Of a stretch of DNA of 64,000 nucleotides, positions 47,509-59,700 are shown one piece after another. The stretch comes from Hansfordia pulvinata (lineage: Eukaryota > Ascomycota > Sordariomycetes > Xylariales). The translations under genes and the position numbers were made by a program. The notes beneath the pieces were generated by a model. That model made no database searches, had not been told where the DNA came from, and was given only the letters and a program-made list of their open reading frames with translations. The first letter of the stretch is position 1. Each line of letters opens with the position of its first letter. Location of the stretch: positions 53,884-117,883 of the forward strand of contig BJKQ01000032.1 in NCBI GenBank assembly GCA_006538405.1, in the 5' to 3' direction.

Positions 47509-49215
47509 TCAAGACTCGTCAGGTAATCGGTTTGCGCCTGAGGGGCGCCCAATATTGCTCAAGCCATGCTTCTTTCTCAGTGCCCTGATCTTATCATCGT
47601 GATAGAGTCCACGGATGGTCTTACACAGGTCGAAGCTATCTCCTTGACCCGTGGAAATCTCGTGTATGCGCTGCCGGAGCCAATCGAGTGGTGTGACGTC
47701 CATGTCGAACCTTTTAAGCTCTTCGTGGGCACTCAGTAGCCGGAACATGGTATCGTAGTTACTGAAAGAAGTGTGAAGTTCTGCCATCATTTCCTTCTTG
47801 ACAAGTTGGTATGGGTGGAAAGTCTTCTCTCTCTCGAGGAAGTTTAAGATGAAATGGCCACGGTTAACCTGGCGGTTGGCAAGAAACACGTGATGGCGGG
47901 CGAGTCCAGAGGTGCGACGCAGCCGTTCCAGCTTCTTTTCATAACAATTTAGCCTCGACTGAATGAGGCACTCGAGTATCGGCCAGCTAGGATCCCAGTA
48001 ATCATGGGTCTCGTCGATCTTCTCACACGGAACTCCCGCAAGCATAGGCGGGGAGACGTAAATCCCATCCTGGCAATAGATAGCCAGGCTTGCAGCAGAG
48101 ATCTCGTCGTGACCACTCAAACATCTCCTCTTCTTTCCAGAAGTCTCCAAATCCTGGGTGTTCTCCTGTGCGGTCCGCAATAGAGGAGATGACTTGGCTT
48201 GGGCTTTGTTCAAAAATCAGACAGTGCCGAGGGAGAAATGAGACAGTGATTGGAACAGCTGAAAGCGTAGAGTGAGGGGTCTGAAGTCCGAACTTACCGT
48301 TGATACAATGTCCGTCGTCCATGCGTTTCCTTTTCACCCCGTGAATGCCTGAAGCAGCCACTCCATAATTCTCGTTTTCCGGTCTGGCTCGGATAGGGGG
48401 GAGTTTAATGCGAAAGTCGTCGTCATTGGGGTTGATTTCGAACCCCAGGTGCGCATAATAAGAGGGGTCGAATGGATTGTGAAAGGCTTTGTGACCCTCG
48501 AGATGGATTTGCTGGCGCCTTGCGATGTTTGTCGCGCCGAGATCAAGTGAAGGAAAGACCTTTGGAGGTGGAAGCGACGGTACCAAGTTTGCATGAACCC
48601 TCCCGCCCATGCTCCCGTGTCGAACTGACAGGATGCCATCTTGTCTCCGATGGTTCAATGCAAGGCGTCTTCTAGACCAGTCCTGTATCACTGCACTGCT
48701 GCGTCGATCATCATGATGATACGGACGTTTCTGTTCTTCGTCCAATCTCGCGATGCGACTGTTGATATTGGATAGTTCATTTTGCGTTGAAAATCGTTTA
48801 TCGAGTAGGTCGAGCATTAGGAAAACCTGGCTTTTCGGCATGGTGTTTTGATCCCACCAAGGGCTGATGGCATCAAGTTGGGGTACCGAAGCGTGGCTCG
48901 GCCTATCCACACCCGGTACTTTCTGTGGATAGTGCACGTCTCTTGTCGTAATTGGTTTGATAGGATGGTGTTCTTTATGTATGAAGATCGAGTAAGCCAA
49001 TGTTCTTTATATGAGATAACCGGACTGGTAGGAAAATGCAGCATTAGAGGACTATTTTGTGTGAAGTTGACATGACGGGTGCGTTCGAAGGCGATAAGAA
49101 TAAAAACATGATGGCAGCCATTAATCTATATATCAGGCAATGAGATAGTCCGTGTCTGGAGATACTTACGTTCGCGAGGCCGGAAATCTCTGTCGACGTG
49201 GTAGAAGCTCTCCAT
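47509..49215 (-). CDS. hypothetical protein, about 450 aa (2-3 exons)
   Basis: The core consists of exons 48298-48841 or longer and 47509-48203, joined by a 94-bp intron (GTAAGT donor, CTGAT branch, AAAG acceptor). With the ATG at 48841 it encodes 412 residues. A further exon at 49170-49215 (MESFYHVDRDFRPRE) can be joined to an acceptor at 48919, giving about 453 residues. I find this attractive but unproven, since that intron would be 251 bp. The N-terminal half is basic and low-complexity. The C-terminal 200 residues are helical and conserved-looking (LDWLRQRIHEI, FDLCKTIRGLYHDDKIRALR). No known domain is recognised. A decayed copy of the C-terminal half lies at 62.9-63.25 kb, so it belongs to a small family. 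Confidence 0.6.
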
Positions 49216-52200
49216 GGCGGCTCGATCACACAGATACTCGACAGGCAACTTTGTGGTATAATCTCGGTCGACTTCTGGGGTACGGGCACTGAGATGATGA
49301 CTGATTGGCTGCTTATGACAAGCGTACTTGACGCAGAGAAGAGCTGACGTTTGCTCACACTTATAACACTCAGATTCGTAGGTGGAGAGCACACAGCAGG
49401 TCCTTTTTCGAAGTCGCAAGTGCGAGAGTGATCCGGTATCTCGAGTGTTCCAAAGGTATTTCTAGTGCGCCGTTACGGTGCAGAGGCGGTATAGCAGGTT
49501 CGCATCGGCGAGCATGGGAGTACAAAAGGGTTAAATAGAGTTTTCGGCACGAATACTTTGTGAAGGATTGTGAACACATTTTCTTCTATTTTCGACTTGA
49601 GGGTAGGCGCCGCGGATGGTGACATTGCCTGTCACGAATACTCGCCACTGCTGCCAGTCATGCCTCGAACGAGGCTACCACTCACTCAATTGACTGGATA
49701 TTATCCCGCACTGCTATCTCACGCTGCTATCTCGCGCGACGACGAAACCTGCTCTGGCGACCTGCATCACTCACTCCGTACACACGTGGGCTCTTGTTGG
49801 GATGCTCGCTACGTTTGTATCCCACGACGTTTCTGCTGAGCGGCCGCTCCGTTCGATGTCACCCGGTGCCCTGGCAGAAACCGGGGCATGGCCTATGACG
49901 GTGACGGAATTTTGGTCTCATTACCCGGCCATGTCTATCGCGCGATGCTTGACAGGCAATGGGGGTGTGAAGGGTGTCTTCTTCAGTGCGTATTCAAGAC
50001 AGTCATTTTGCCACGCTTCTTATAATAGAATCATAAATGTATATACTTTTGCTAAGAGGAGACAAAACGGCGACCATGGTGGCAACGTTGGTTGTCTATG
50101 AACCCGAAATTTGAACATGATGTGGAGTCAATCCTACATGCGCGAGGATGCCGACCTAGAAGTCTCCACATCGGGTCCTTCCGTACACTTTAGCGTTGGC
50201 CACTCCCTCCCTGATGGCGGTAGCGGTAGTTGGCACAGTAAGAATCGACTCTCGCATTTAGAGTCGCTTAGGGGGCCCACTATGCAAGATCTTCTCTAAA
50301 TATAGGGGCTGACGGTACATGCCATAACACTTTATTCAACTCGAAGAGATGTACAGAGATTTATGCAACCTGACACTCAAGGCTAAGCGATCTACTGCGG
50401 GAGAAGCGAGGCACTCGCATGAGCGATTTCGATCCACCTCCTTGTTTCTCGGCAAGTGCATTCTATGCCGCCAGTTCATTTAGCTTGATGCGATGAATCT
50501 AGATGAATCTAGATGACACGGAAAGGGACAGCGTGTTAAGAAGCGCACTCATTTCTCGTCATAATCGTGAGGTCTGAAGATAACCACATCCGTAAAAGCC
50601 GATTTTGAGCTAGGAAAAGATTGGATATTTACGTGTTGAGGTGAGAAGGCTTGTAAACTGTTGACAGCCATGAACCATGTTCATTCTTACCTGCCGTTCG
50701 TTTTTATGAGCCAGTCTCTCAGGCGTGCAACTTGGCTGGAATGCTATTTCTAAAAGTGGCCAAGTCTGGAGGTCTAGACCTTGGTGGAGACTCATAATCC
50801 TTGCAGCATGTTGTCGCATGTACTTTTGGCTGCTGCGGCCATGCCCAACGGGTGGACACCTGGGATGACCCATTCATTCGGCGCTGGTATCATGTAGCTC
50901 GCAGGATAGGCTTCTGCGCTTCAATGCCTCTGGCGATTGTGTTATACAAGCACCAACAATGTTGAGGGTTTAACTGTGTAGGAACCTGGAAAGCTGGTAA
51001 GATCCTTGACTGAAGGGTCCAAACCCTTAGCCAAGGTCTTTATGGTCCGCTCAGTCTGCTTGCAGAGGCTCATCATCAGATTGCGATCCTCACCTGGCCG
51101 GATCACAGGTGGAACTACTCTCTTACTTTGTTGCATTCATTGGCCACATTCGGCTTCATGTGGCATTGTCTGCTAGTCTTCTTACAGTAAAAGGTCCAGG
51201 TCCCGCTTCGGTTTCTGATCCGGCTCCGCTATGACCGGCTAATACCATTGGGAAGGACTGGACATGTTGTCACTGGCAAAGCTCCCCTCTTGGCAGTCAA
51301 TGGCTCCAGGTCCAGCCAGGTTCTCCGCTGTAAAGTTCCTGCATGCTCCGGTGTCCACCCCTGTGAGCGAACAGACGCGACGGCAGCTTCACCAAAACTG
51401 GCAAGTGCAATTTCCTTGGGGTATGCATTCGCAACGTCAGTTTTCCATGAGCTCCACGACTTCGAGCAGATAGTTAGGCAGAGATGCGTAGCGTTTGAAG
51501 CAGATTTCCGTAACCTGTAACTTGAAAGGCCAATGCGCAAAAGGTGGAATCCAAATTTGGTGACATGCTCAAAGATCTGAGATTCGAATGAAATCGTTTG
51601 ATTGGTCGCAGCGAAAGCAGGAGACTCCACGTACTTTTTCCCCACTTTTACAGGCGATCGTAGGCGGCCTCTTGAGAAGGAATTGCTGTTAAGTACACAT
51701 TTCCTGCGGACCACGCTCCGACATGAGTACGAATCAAGCCTTAGATTTCACCTTGACAGCGGCTATGGCTTACGACGCTATCATAGAAAGGTTTTTTAGA
51801 AAAAAATATCTAATACGTGCAAGCTCCCAAATTACATTGGGTCCTACAAATATCTGGGATGTTTTCTGTTTGATTATTTGAATAAAAAAATGTCGGTAGT
51901 CCATGTGTAATAGTGCAAATTATTTTGAACTGGTTTCACTACTGTACGCTGTTAAAGTGAGCCTTCGGGACTTACGGCGATGATTAAGCCGATCTCTGTC
52001 ATCTAAACTTTTGCCGTGGTCTCCAAACACAGTGCCGCAGTCTTATTAGACCGAGGCTCTCATTTCCAGCGGTAGATATCAAAATGGAGCGACCTACTGC
52101 TGACTGAGACTGTCTTAGAGATCGATCACTTGACTGCATGTCCCAGTAGGCTACATACATGCTTGTCGGTGTTTAGCTGATGAGAGATCGCGGTCAAGAC

Positions 52201-52523
52201 CCTTCAGCATTCTATTCAACCTTCAAGGTGTTAAACAGTGCATTTTGACCACTAAGTTTTCTAATTCTTTTTTTCAACTCATCTGAATCGCATCTGAAGC
52301 GGGCCTCCAGGATATCTTTTCTACCTACCACCCGCTTGCCTTAACAAAGGGCGACAAATGTGTACTGTATTGCAGGCGTCAATCTCTTTTCAGGTATGAA
52401 GTCATTATCATGAAAGCTAGGACTGTCCTCCTTTCAAATGATCTATTCCCATTTCAAGGTCTCATTCCCCTTTTCGCTTCATCAACGTCATCACGAATGA
52501 TTTGAGGCGGCCCTCACGCCAGT
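49216..52523. other. long stretch without a secure gene
   Basis: Weakly coding-looking pieces occur on the minus strand at 50610-51136 and 51229-51530, but frames change repeatedly and no family is recognised. They may be the ruins of one spliced gene. A short tandem GATGAATCTA occurs near 50490-50515. The last 700 bases are AT-rich. Confidence 0.4.
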
Positions 52524-53282
52524 ATGTCTTTGTATACCAACTATACGCATTTCCCGGATCAACACACTCCACAACGAATCTCAGGATACGCCAGCATTCC
52601 CGCCCCACCTTATTTCTCCGGAACGACTTTTTGCGATGACGTCCGACCAACGCCTCTGATTGTTTCTTTGAGCTCTCAACAGCTCCGGATGCTGCCTTCA
52701 ATGTCGGCCCTTGAGGATCAAACGCTTCTGTGTGGCGTGCGGATCACATCGCCGGATAATGTTGAGCCCCGAGGAACAACACTCCGTGAGAATCAGCAAG
52801 AAACTCGATTTCGGCAAATGTCAGAACTCTGCGCGGCGCCGACGTTAGTTGGTGAAATACCGTCTTCAACTCGGCTCAAACCATCGCCTGAAATGTCTCT
52901 ACCTAGGTCGGCTCCACAAGAAACTGCATTTTCTCAAGTATGCTCTTTCAAATCTTCTCAGAACATCGACTCGACGTCAAATCCCAAGAGAAACCCTCGC
53001 GAGGCTCCTCATGGGATCCAAGATCCAGTGAAAAGCCATCGATTTCGATGTGAAGTTTGCCTGCAATCATTTGCGAGAAAGCATGACCGCAAAAGACACA
53101 GCCTGGTGCATTCTCCGGTCAAGCCGTTTTCCTGCAGCATTTGCTACAAAGGATTTTCCCGGAAAGACGCTTTGAAGGTGAGTTATCTCTGTCTTGCGAG
53201 AATGAAATGCCACCCAATTTTAGACGTTGAGATCTCATTCAATTCAATGCAGAGACATAGGGCCATAAAGGGTTGTGAGTGA
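52524..53282 (+). CDS. C2H2 zinc-finger protein (2 exons, 227 aa)
   Basis: Join 52524..53177 and 53253..53282. The 75-bp intron (GTGAGT to AATGCAG) is a multiple of three and open, so the unspliced frame hides it. Splicing is required to complete finger 2. Finger 1 has C176, C179, H192 and H196. Finger 2 has C204, C207, H220 and a final ligand, C226, supplied by the ten-codon last exon (C2HC type). The link SPVKPFSC is a normal inter-finger linker. The N-terminal 170 residues are serine/proline-rich and without a domain, as in many fungal DNA-binding regulators. A nuclear, sequence-specific role is inferred. Its short length suggests a small regulator rather than a truncated one. Confidence 0.78.
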   Translation: MSLYTNYTHFPDQHTPQRISGYASIPAPPYFSGTTFCDDVRPTPLIVSLSSQQLRMLPSMSALEDQTLLCGVRITSPDNVEPRGTTLRENQQETRFRQMSELCAAPTLVGEIPSSTRLKPSPEMSLPRSAPQETAFSQVCSFKSSQNIDSTSNPKRNPREAPHGIQDPVKSHRFRCEVCLQSFARKHDRKRHSLVHSPVKPFSCSICYKGFSRKDALKVSYLCLARMKCHPILDVEISFNSMQRHRAIKGCE

Positions 53283-54613
53283 AAGCATGGCAAGAGAGTC
53301 TCGAAGTCTGCGGAACCACAATCCATTAAATATCAGCCTTCAATCTCTTCAACGAAAAGAAAATGAGTTGCAAAACACAAAGACACATAAGCGGCATTGT
53401 CGAAGTAGACTCGCTTGTCAGAATATTGCAGGCGTCTGCCTCCGTTATTTTTGACCCATAACCGATTCGACATAGCATATCATGATTTGCAAGAATAATT
53501 GTCTCTCTTAATTTTGACTTGGTTCAGAGATCTATTTGTGTACGACCAACGTCAAGTACAAGGTCAGCCTCGGGGGGCTTGCTAGTGAACTTCTTCTGCA
53601 CCGCTTCGGTCATTTCACACTCGGCCCTCTCGCTGTCCTTCCAGGACTTGTCCACCTGGAACGTTTACTTGGGGCTGTGTCAGCGCACCTCGCAGCGTCG
53701 ATCCCTAGGTTCGCTTAGGCAGCCCGTCCAGAGAGATCCCGTAGGGTCCCCGACCCGGCGCACAGGCTGGACACCACGGCGAAGCTGGGAATAAGAAGCT
53801 CAAGCAGCCGCATATTTTAAGTTCAGGGGGATATCAGTTTCAGATAGCTTAGGAAGCAGACTAAGCAACCTTTATTATGTACACTGCGTAGGCTTGATAC
53901 GGAGAAGTGCGCTACCTGAAGGTCAATCTACCCCACAAGCCGGGCGCCACGGCTGTCGGGATGTGGGAATGGGAGGGGATAGAGATGATTCTCTATCAAA
54001 CAGCACCTTCAGTTCTCTCTGTAGCCACCATGCATCGTTGGCGTTGCCTACTAAGATGACTCGACAGGGCATTTCCTAGGGGTCTTGGCAGCTTTCGTAT
54101 CGGCATCGGTAGCGGTAATGCCTGGGGGCGCATGGGCAAACCCGCAGCGACCTATATCCGGTCGCAATCATTTCAGGAGCCTAGGCAATAAGGAGCAATT
54201 AAAAAAGCCTCTGTCCTGAGGTAATCTATATCCTCTCAGCGACTTGACTTTAGGCCGCCAAGAAATGCTTTCAAATTGCACAAAGTAATGCTATCCAGAC
54301 TTTAATACCAGGCAGATACTACTGACCACCGGACGTCATTGACGGCTGAGTGTCTCGTTAGGGTAATCTACGATGCGTCATCGTCTCAGCTCGCTACAAG
54401 TTCGGACTTGCTGAAACACCGAATGCCGAGACATGCTCGCTAGGAACGATATTTGGAGTTTACGCTACCAATGTCTAGTGTGACTTGCCGAGCCCCCCTT
54501 AATGCGTCCTTATAAGAATTGTAGTTTCCCACCACTGGTAGCTCGGCGGAGATCCCTCAATCACATATTTTGTAAAGCAATTCAAATCATTTTTGTACCC
54601 AACTGGCTCCACT
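53283..54613. other. intergenic
   Basis: No gene is supported. Short frames at 53519-53794 on the plus strand and their complements carry no motif. Confidence 0.4.
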
Positions 54614-55613
54614 ATGCCTCGTCGATATGCCCTCGTTACTGGTTGCTCAGCAGGCGGTCTCGGTCCTCACATAGTCGAAGCGCTACACATGGCAGACTAT
54701 CACGTCTTCGCCGCGGCTCGCCAAGTCTCAAAAATACCCAGCACTATTGCCTCGCTCAACGAGGTCACGACACTGCCCTTGGATCTAAGCTCGAACTCTC
54801 AAATAGAGGCCGCCGTCGAAGAGATCAAGTCGGTAGCCGGCTGCCTTGATGTTCTAGTCAACAATGCCGGCGTCGGTTTCACTCGGCCCGTCCTCGATTC
54901 TAGCCAAGAGGATCTGCGACGCGTCTTCGACACGAATGTGGCAGGCACGATGGAATTAACCAAGCACTGCGTCCCTCTCATGGTTGGTACTCACCGCCCT
55001 GTGGTTGTCAATGTCAGCTCAATCGTTGGCGCTACGAACATGCCGTACTCGGGTAAGCTTTCCTAGTCTCCACATGCCCATTCGGCACATTTCGCACACC
55101 TTGCACGTATTGATCGCGAAGGAGAGAATGTTTAGGTGTATATGCCGCCTCAAAAGCCGCTCTGACTGCGCTTTCCGAAATCTTGCGCGTTGAGCTAGAG
55201 CCCCTGGACATCAACGTGATTACATTGATGTTAGGACTGGTCGAAACTAAGCTTCACCCCAATCAAAGCTTTGAGCCGCTCCCAAAATCGTCCTTTTACA
55301 CCCCAATTTCCGCCTACATCCACGATATGGCCGTGGGACGAAATGAGACCCCATCAAAGAGCCGACCTGAAGACGTGGCAAGGCATTTGGTCACTCAGAT
55401 CGATAAGGGGGCCTGGGGTAAGATCTATTTGGGTGCATTGGCGTGGCCTGTGTTTAAGTATATTCAATGGTGGTTACCCACTCGGGCTTGGGTAAGCTTT
55501 CTAAGTTCTCACCGTTTGTGCCCTGAGCTAATATTTCCTAGGATCGTGTGATGAGGGGGTTAATGGGAGACACGCTGTCTATTAAGAGGTCCGTGAACGG
55601 GAATGCGTCATGA
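54614..55613 (+). CDS. short-chain dehydrogenase/reductase (3 exons, 288 aa)
   Basis: Join 54614..55052, 55136..55491 and 55542..55613, with introns of 83 and 50 bp. I chose the ATG at 54614 (MPRRYALVTG) rather than the one 21 bases upstream because it sits directly before the Rossmann strand. The cofactor motif TGCSAGGLG is near the start, followed by VNNAG, a catalytic Ser in VNVSSIVG, and the catalytic pair Tyr149/Lys153 in YAASK. The C-terminal third ends with a hydrophobic segment (LALAWPVFKYIQWWLP-like), which recalls the Ayr1-type acyldihydroxyacetone-phosphate reductases of lipid droplets and ER. An NADPH-dependent ketone reduction is expected. The substrate is not deducible. It is intact and lies just upstream of the dead polyketide synthase on the opposite strand. 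Confidence 0.86.
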
Positions 55614-56708
55614 TGGCAATTTCATGTCGCATATACATTATCGGCATCTGCTGATTGTGAAGCGAGGGTATGAACAGTGATAACGGCTGTGGCGCTTTGG
55701 CTAGTAGCAGATTTGTTTTATTTATGAAATTTTCTCTGCGGACTTGCTCTACTTTGGTATGTACACATGATTGGATCGTTCTAAGCTTGTTCTACAATGT
55801 GAAACTATCACGTGCGTGACTTTGAAATGTTTAGCGAGCTCATACACAAAGAGTGATAAGAGTTATATTAATTGCCTCGGAGTATTTTATGTTTAGTGAA
55901 TCTCATACGGGTACCCAACAAAGATGCTTACCTTGACGTGTCAATCAGCTGCGCAGCCAAACGGCTGTCCACACATCGTTGGGGTCCGTATGACAACAAG
56001 ACCAAAAACGAAACGCGGGTCACGTTCTTTACCGTCTTTATTATTGTTTTCCGTTGCTCTGCACAGAAGTAAGGCCATTCTACAAGGTAAGTATCTGGTA
56101 GCTGGAGGAGCATGATGTAAAAGCGAATTTCATGGTAGATGTTGTTGTAGTCGGTCCGGATGGAAAACAAGCGGTGTAAGTTCATCACCCCACACAACCC
56201 CATTCGTTTGCCTGAATGGCATGCTACAGTTCGGACAGCTGCACAACGATCGTTGCAGGCCGGTTAGAAAGAGGCACGGCCAAGCGCAATACAGCACGAA
56301 AACACAATGTTATACCTTGACGGCGGATTGGTTGGAGACTATTGCATTAGTTTAAATTCTGCTTGAGATTATTCTATCGCTAGGCTTCGCATGTAAATCC
56401 GGGAGATGAAAAAGGAATCAACGAAGTACGTTTCTTAGCTTTTTTTTCCGGCTTCCTAGGCCCAAACAATGGACGCATCTTTCGATGAGATTGAAGTTAA
56501 ATCGCTCGTTGGTGAAAGCTGCTGATCGATGGGTTGTGGCTCCCGGGGATTGAAGGCCCTCCAGCCATGCTTTTGCTTCCAGCTTTTATGACCTGATGTC
56601 GCTGCAATCGATCATGTACCATTCCAACTCTTTCCCGGGGCGATGAGGCGGCATAGTGAACTGGGACGCTCTTGGCACGCTGCTGACGAGATCATTGTAT
56701 AAATAGTA
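55614..56708. other. intergenic
   Basis: 3' sides of the dehydrogenase and the polyketide synthase relic. AT-rich and without coding signal. Confidence 0.45.
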
Positions 56709-59700
56709 CTAATCCACGTGCGCCTTGAGGAAACGGTATCCTTTCAGCACGGCTCGCCAGCCAGCAGACGTGGGATCGTTGCTTTTATCGCAGATATGAG
56801 GGCCGTCTTCCACAAGGCCCAGCCCAGCAGGCACTTGCGCTCTGACCAAAGCATGATATGTTTCCTGGCTCTGTTGCCAAGGGATCAAATCATCTGCTGT
56901 GCCATGAACCAGAAAAGTCGGAACGCGATAAGCGCCCTGTTGGATCTGATGCCTCGCGCTGACGGCACGGATGTGTTCGGTAGGCGGCTGCGGAAGTGCG
57001 TTCCAGTCCCGTTGTCTGCCTCCGTCGTCGCGGTTGTCACCGCCAGCCTCGCTCGCCATCGCACTCTCCTTAGCCTTGCTCGGCAAGCCTTCGAGTATGA
57101 TCGGAAGGGTCTGGGCCCTCCAGTTCATATGGAGCACTATCCGGCAGCGGGGATCTGTCAGAATCCGGGGGTTGGACAGGGGCTCCCACGCGCTGACAAC
57201 CCCGTAGTTGGCAATCGGATTTTCTTGGACGGCCTCTAGGATGTCGTACGCCGCGCCGCTGTCCTCAGCACCAAGAGGTTGAATCGGCGACCGCCACCAC
57301 AGGTCTTCGTAGTCCGTCGGGCAGTAAAAGGCCAATATCGCTTCTGGTGGCCGCACACCTCTTGCTGGGGCCGTGTAGGCGAGCGACATGGCGAGTTGGC
57401 CGCCGGAGGACCAGCCGACCACTACGACCCTGTCGCCGTCAACGGCCAGCTTCTTGTGCTTCGACTGCAGGCTGGGGAGCGTGAGCCGAGCCCATTCCAG
57501 GGCGTCGCAAACGTCGACCATTGGGCCTTCCGACAGAGTGACTTCTGGGCACAGTCGATGGTCCAGGCTGACAGGGAGAAACCCCATTTCGAGCAAGAGG
57601 CGTGTCTGGGCGGGCCGGACATCTTTTCTGGAGAAGAGTATGTGGCTGCCACCGTGTATCATCAACGCTGCAACCCTTTTAGCGCGTGTCTGATGCTAAT
57701 GAGCCTGTTCTGGTCACTCACCGACTGGCCTCCTCTTTGCGTCTCCCACCTCAGTCGGCCAATATATCAGCTTGGATCTCTCTGTCCCCCACCTTTTTAT
57801 ACGCTACCGTTTCCACAATAGCGGGGGTTTGAATTGGCCCCCCACACGGCCGTCTGCTAGGAAACGCAGTGATTAGCCGGACTATCTGGGACTCTGGCGA
57901 CTCGCCCTCGGACCACTGGACTGTCCCGAACCCAGCTGCTTTCAGGCTTTGCTCCCAGTGTTTCTCATTGACCAGGGCGTGCGTGAGCCCGTCGACAAAG
58001 CGCCACCAACCTTCGAACAGGCCTACCACGATTTCAAGCCAAAACATATTCTGGGTGATCTCGATGAGAGCCAGGACTCTAGCCGGCGAAAGCATCTGGC
58101 GCAAATTGCCAAGTGAGGTCTCGAGGCTGCGTGTCGCGTGGATGCAGTTGGCAGCGACGATGCAGTCAAATAAGCCGAGGCGCGCGTGCCCTCCATGCCG
58201 CTGCTCGACGTCTAGAACCTCAAAGGACATGCCCGTGACCCCCGAAAAGCGTTTGCTGGCGGCCGATACCAGTGAGACCGATATATCCGTTAACACGTAC
58301 TCGTATCTCACACCGCATCGCCGGAGACATTCGAAGACATGGCCGGGCGTGCCGCCGGTGCCCGCGCCGATCTCGAAGATGCGGAACACGCCGCCTGCGT
58401 CCGCAGAAGCGCTCGAGATCCTGGCCATGAATTCTCCGAGCAGATTGGTCGGCGCGCGGAGCAGGGGCCAATTCTCGTAGACCCTCTGCAGGCTCTCTTT
58501 GTTATTCTTGTCACCGAACACAATTTGCAGGCCTTCTTCCTCTCCTAGGAGACAACTTGCTAGACGGGAACCGACAGCTTTAGCCAGCCTGAGTTCATCG
58601 TCGTGTACAGGATGGATGCCAATGATCTCGTTGTAGACCTCTTCAGCGGAGGTACCACTCAGCGGCGTAGTGGTCCTGACATAATGTTGATTTTCCACCG
58701 TCACGAGTTTGGCCTCTTCAAGAATACGGTGTAGCTGCATCGCTAAATGTCCGTGCCGAGCCAATACATGAATCTTGGGCAGGGACTCTCCTGGCTTGAG
58801 CTTGCTCAGGTCTGCTTTAAGCCGGGCGAATGTCTCCACAGTGTAAGCCAGGACAAGACGCGATTGAGGTAAGCGTTTTTCCAGAATCCAAGGGCCTGGG
58901 TGAAGCTAGCAACTTGATTGTACTTGGAACTAACGTCTTTGAAGATGGCAATGCGATCACGCGTTGTAGCCTCTGCGACATCCAGAGAAGGTCGAGCTCT
59001 GCGGGTTGGCGACTGATCGATTCGTTCTTGGGACTTGCCGTCGTTTGGGCGCAACTCTTCTTTGAAGTGGCTGCTGCCGGCCTCGCAACCCCGATCATTG
59101 TTCTTGGGTCCCGTCTGCTGTTCTTCGGCTAAGCTTATGAATCCGCCGAGGTTGGGGAGGAGCAGGAAAGAGGCCAGCTCTATCCTGATCCCTAGTTGTG
59201 TTCGCACATCGTTGAGAACCTCTGTCGCAGACAGCCAATCGATTCCCAGTGCCTCTAGAGATGTTTCGTTGCCCAGTTCTTCGGGAGGTACGTCGGTGTT
59301 GGCGCTTATGATCTCCAGAAGGGGTCGACGGAGTGACGATGAGTCATGATCATCTCGAGCTTGTCCGCCGTCTTCCGCCCCGCGCGGCCTTGCTCGGGTG
59401 CGTACCATCACCGGGGGACTCGTTGGATCCTGATCCGGATCGCGAGCAGCACCGACGTCGATATTGGCAAGCGCCTTCCCGAGAAAAGGTCTGGAAACCC
59501 TCGTGAAGGACAAACCGAAGACGCCATTACCATCGTTGAGCTGTCAGCCTCGAAAACGTAGCAGTCTGCCGACGCGTGGCGATCGTCACCGTCGGGCCGG
59601 CTCAGGGTGGCATGCACAAGCCACTCCCGGGCGTCGGGCGTGAAAGCGCCCCCGAGCTCGAAATGATCAATCTTGTCACACACGAACACATCGTCCCGGC

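Noticed and set aside
51229..51714. A 161-codon minus-strand gene
   Set aside because: An equally plausible plus-strand frame and another minus frame compete, no family is recognisable, and the surrounding frames shift repeatedly.
56709..57665. Stand-alone alpha/beta hydrolase gene
   Set aside because: It continues the polyketide synthase: a 5' exon ending in a GTGAGT donor joins it and gives the PVALMIHGG block typical of the synthase-linked thioesterase.
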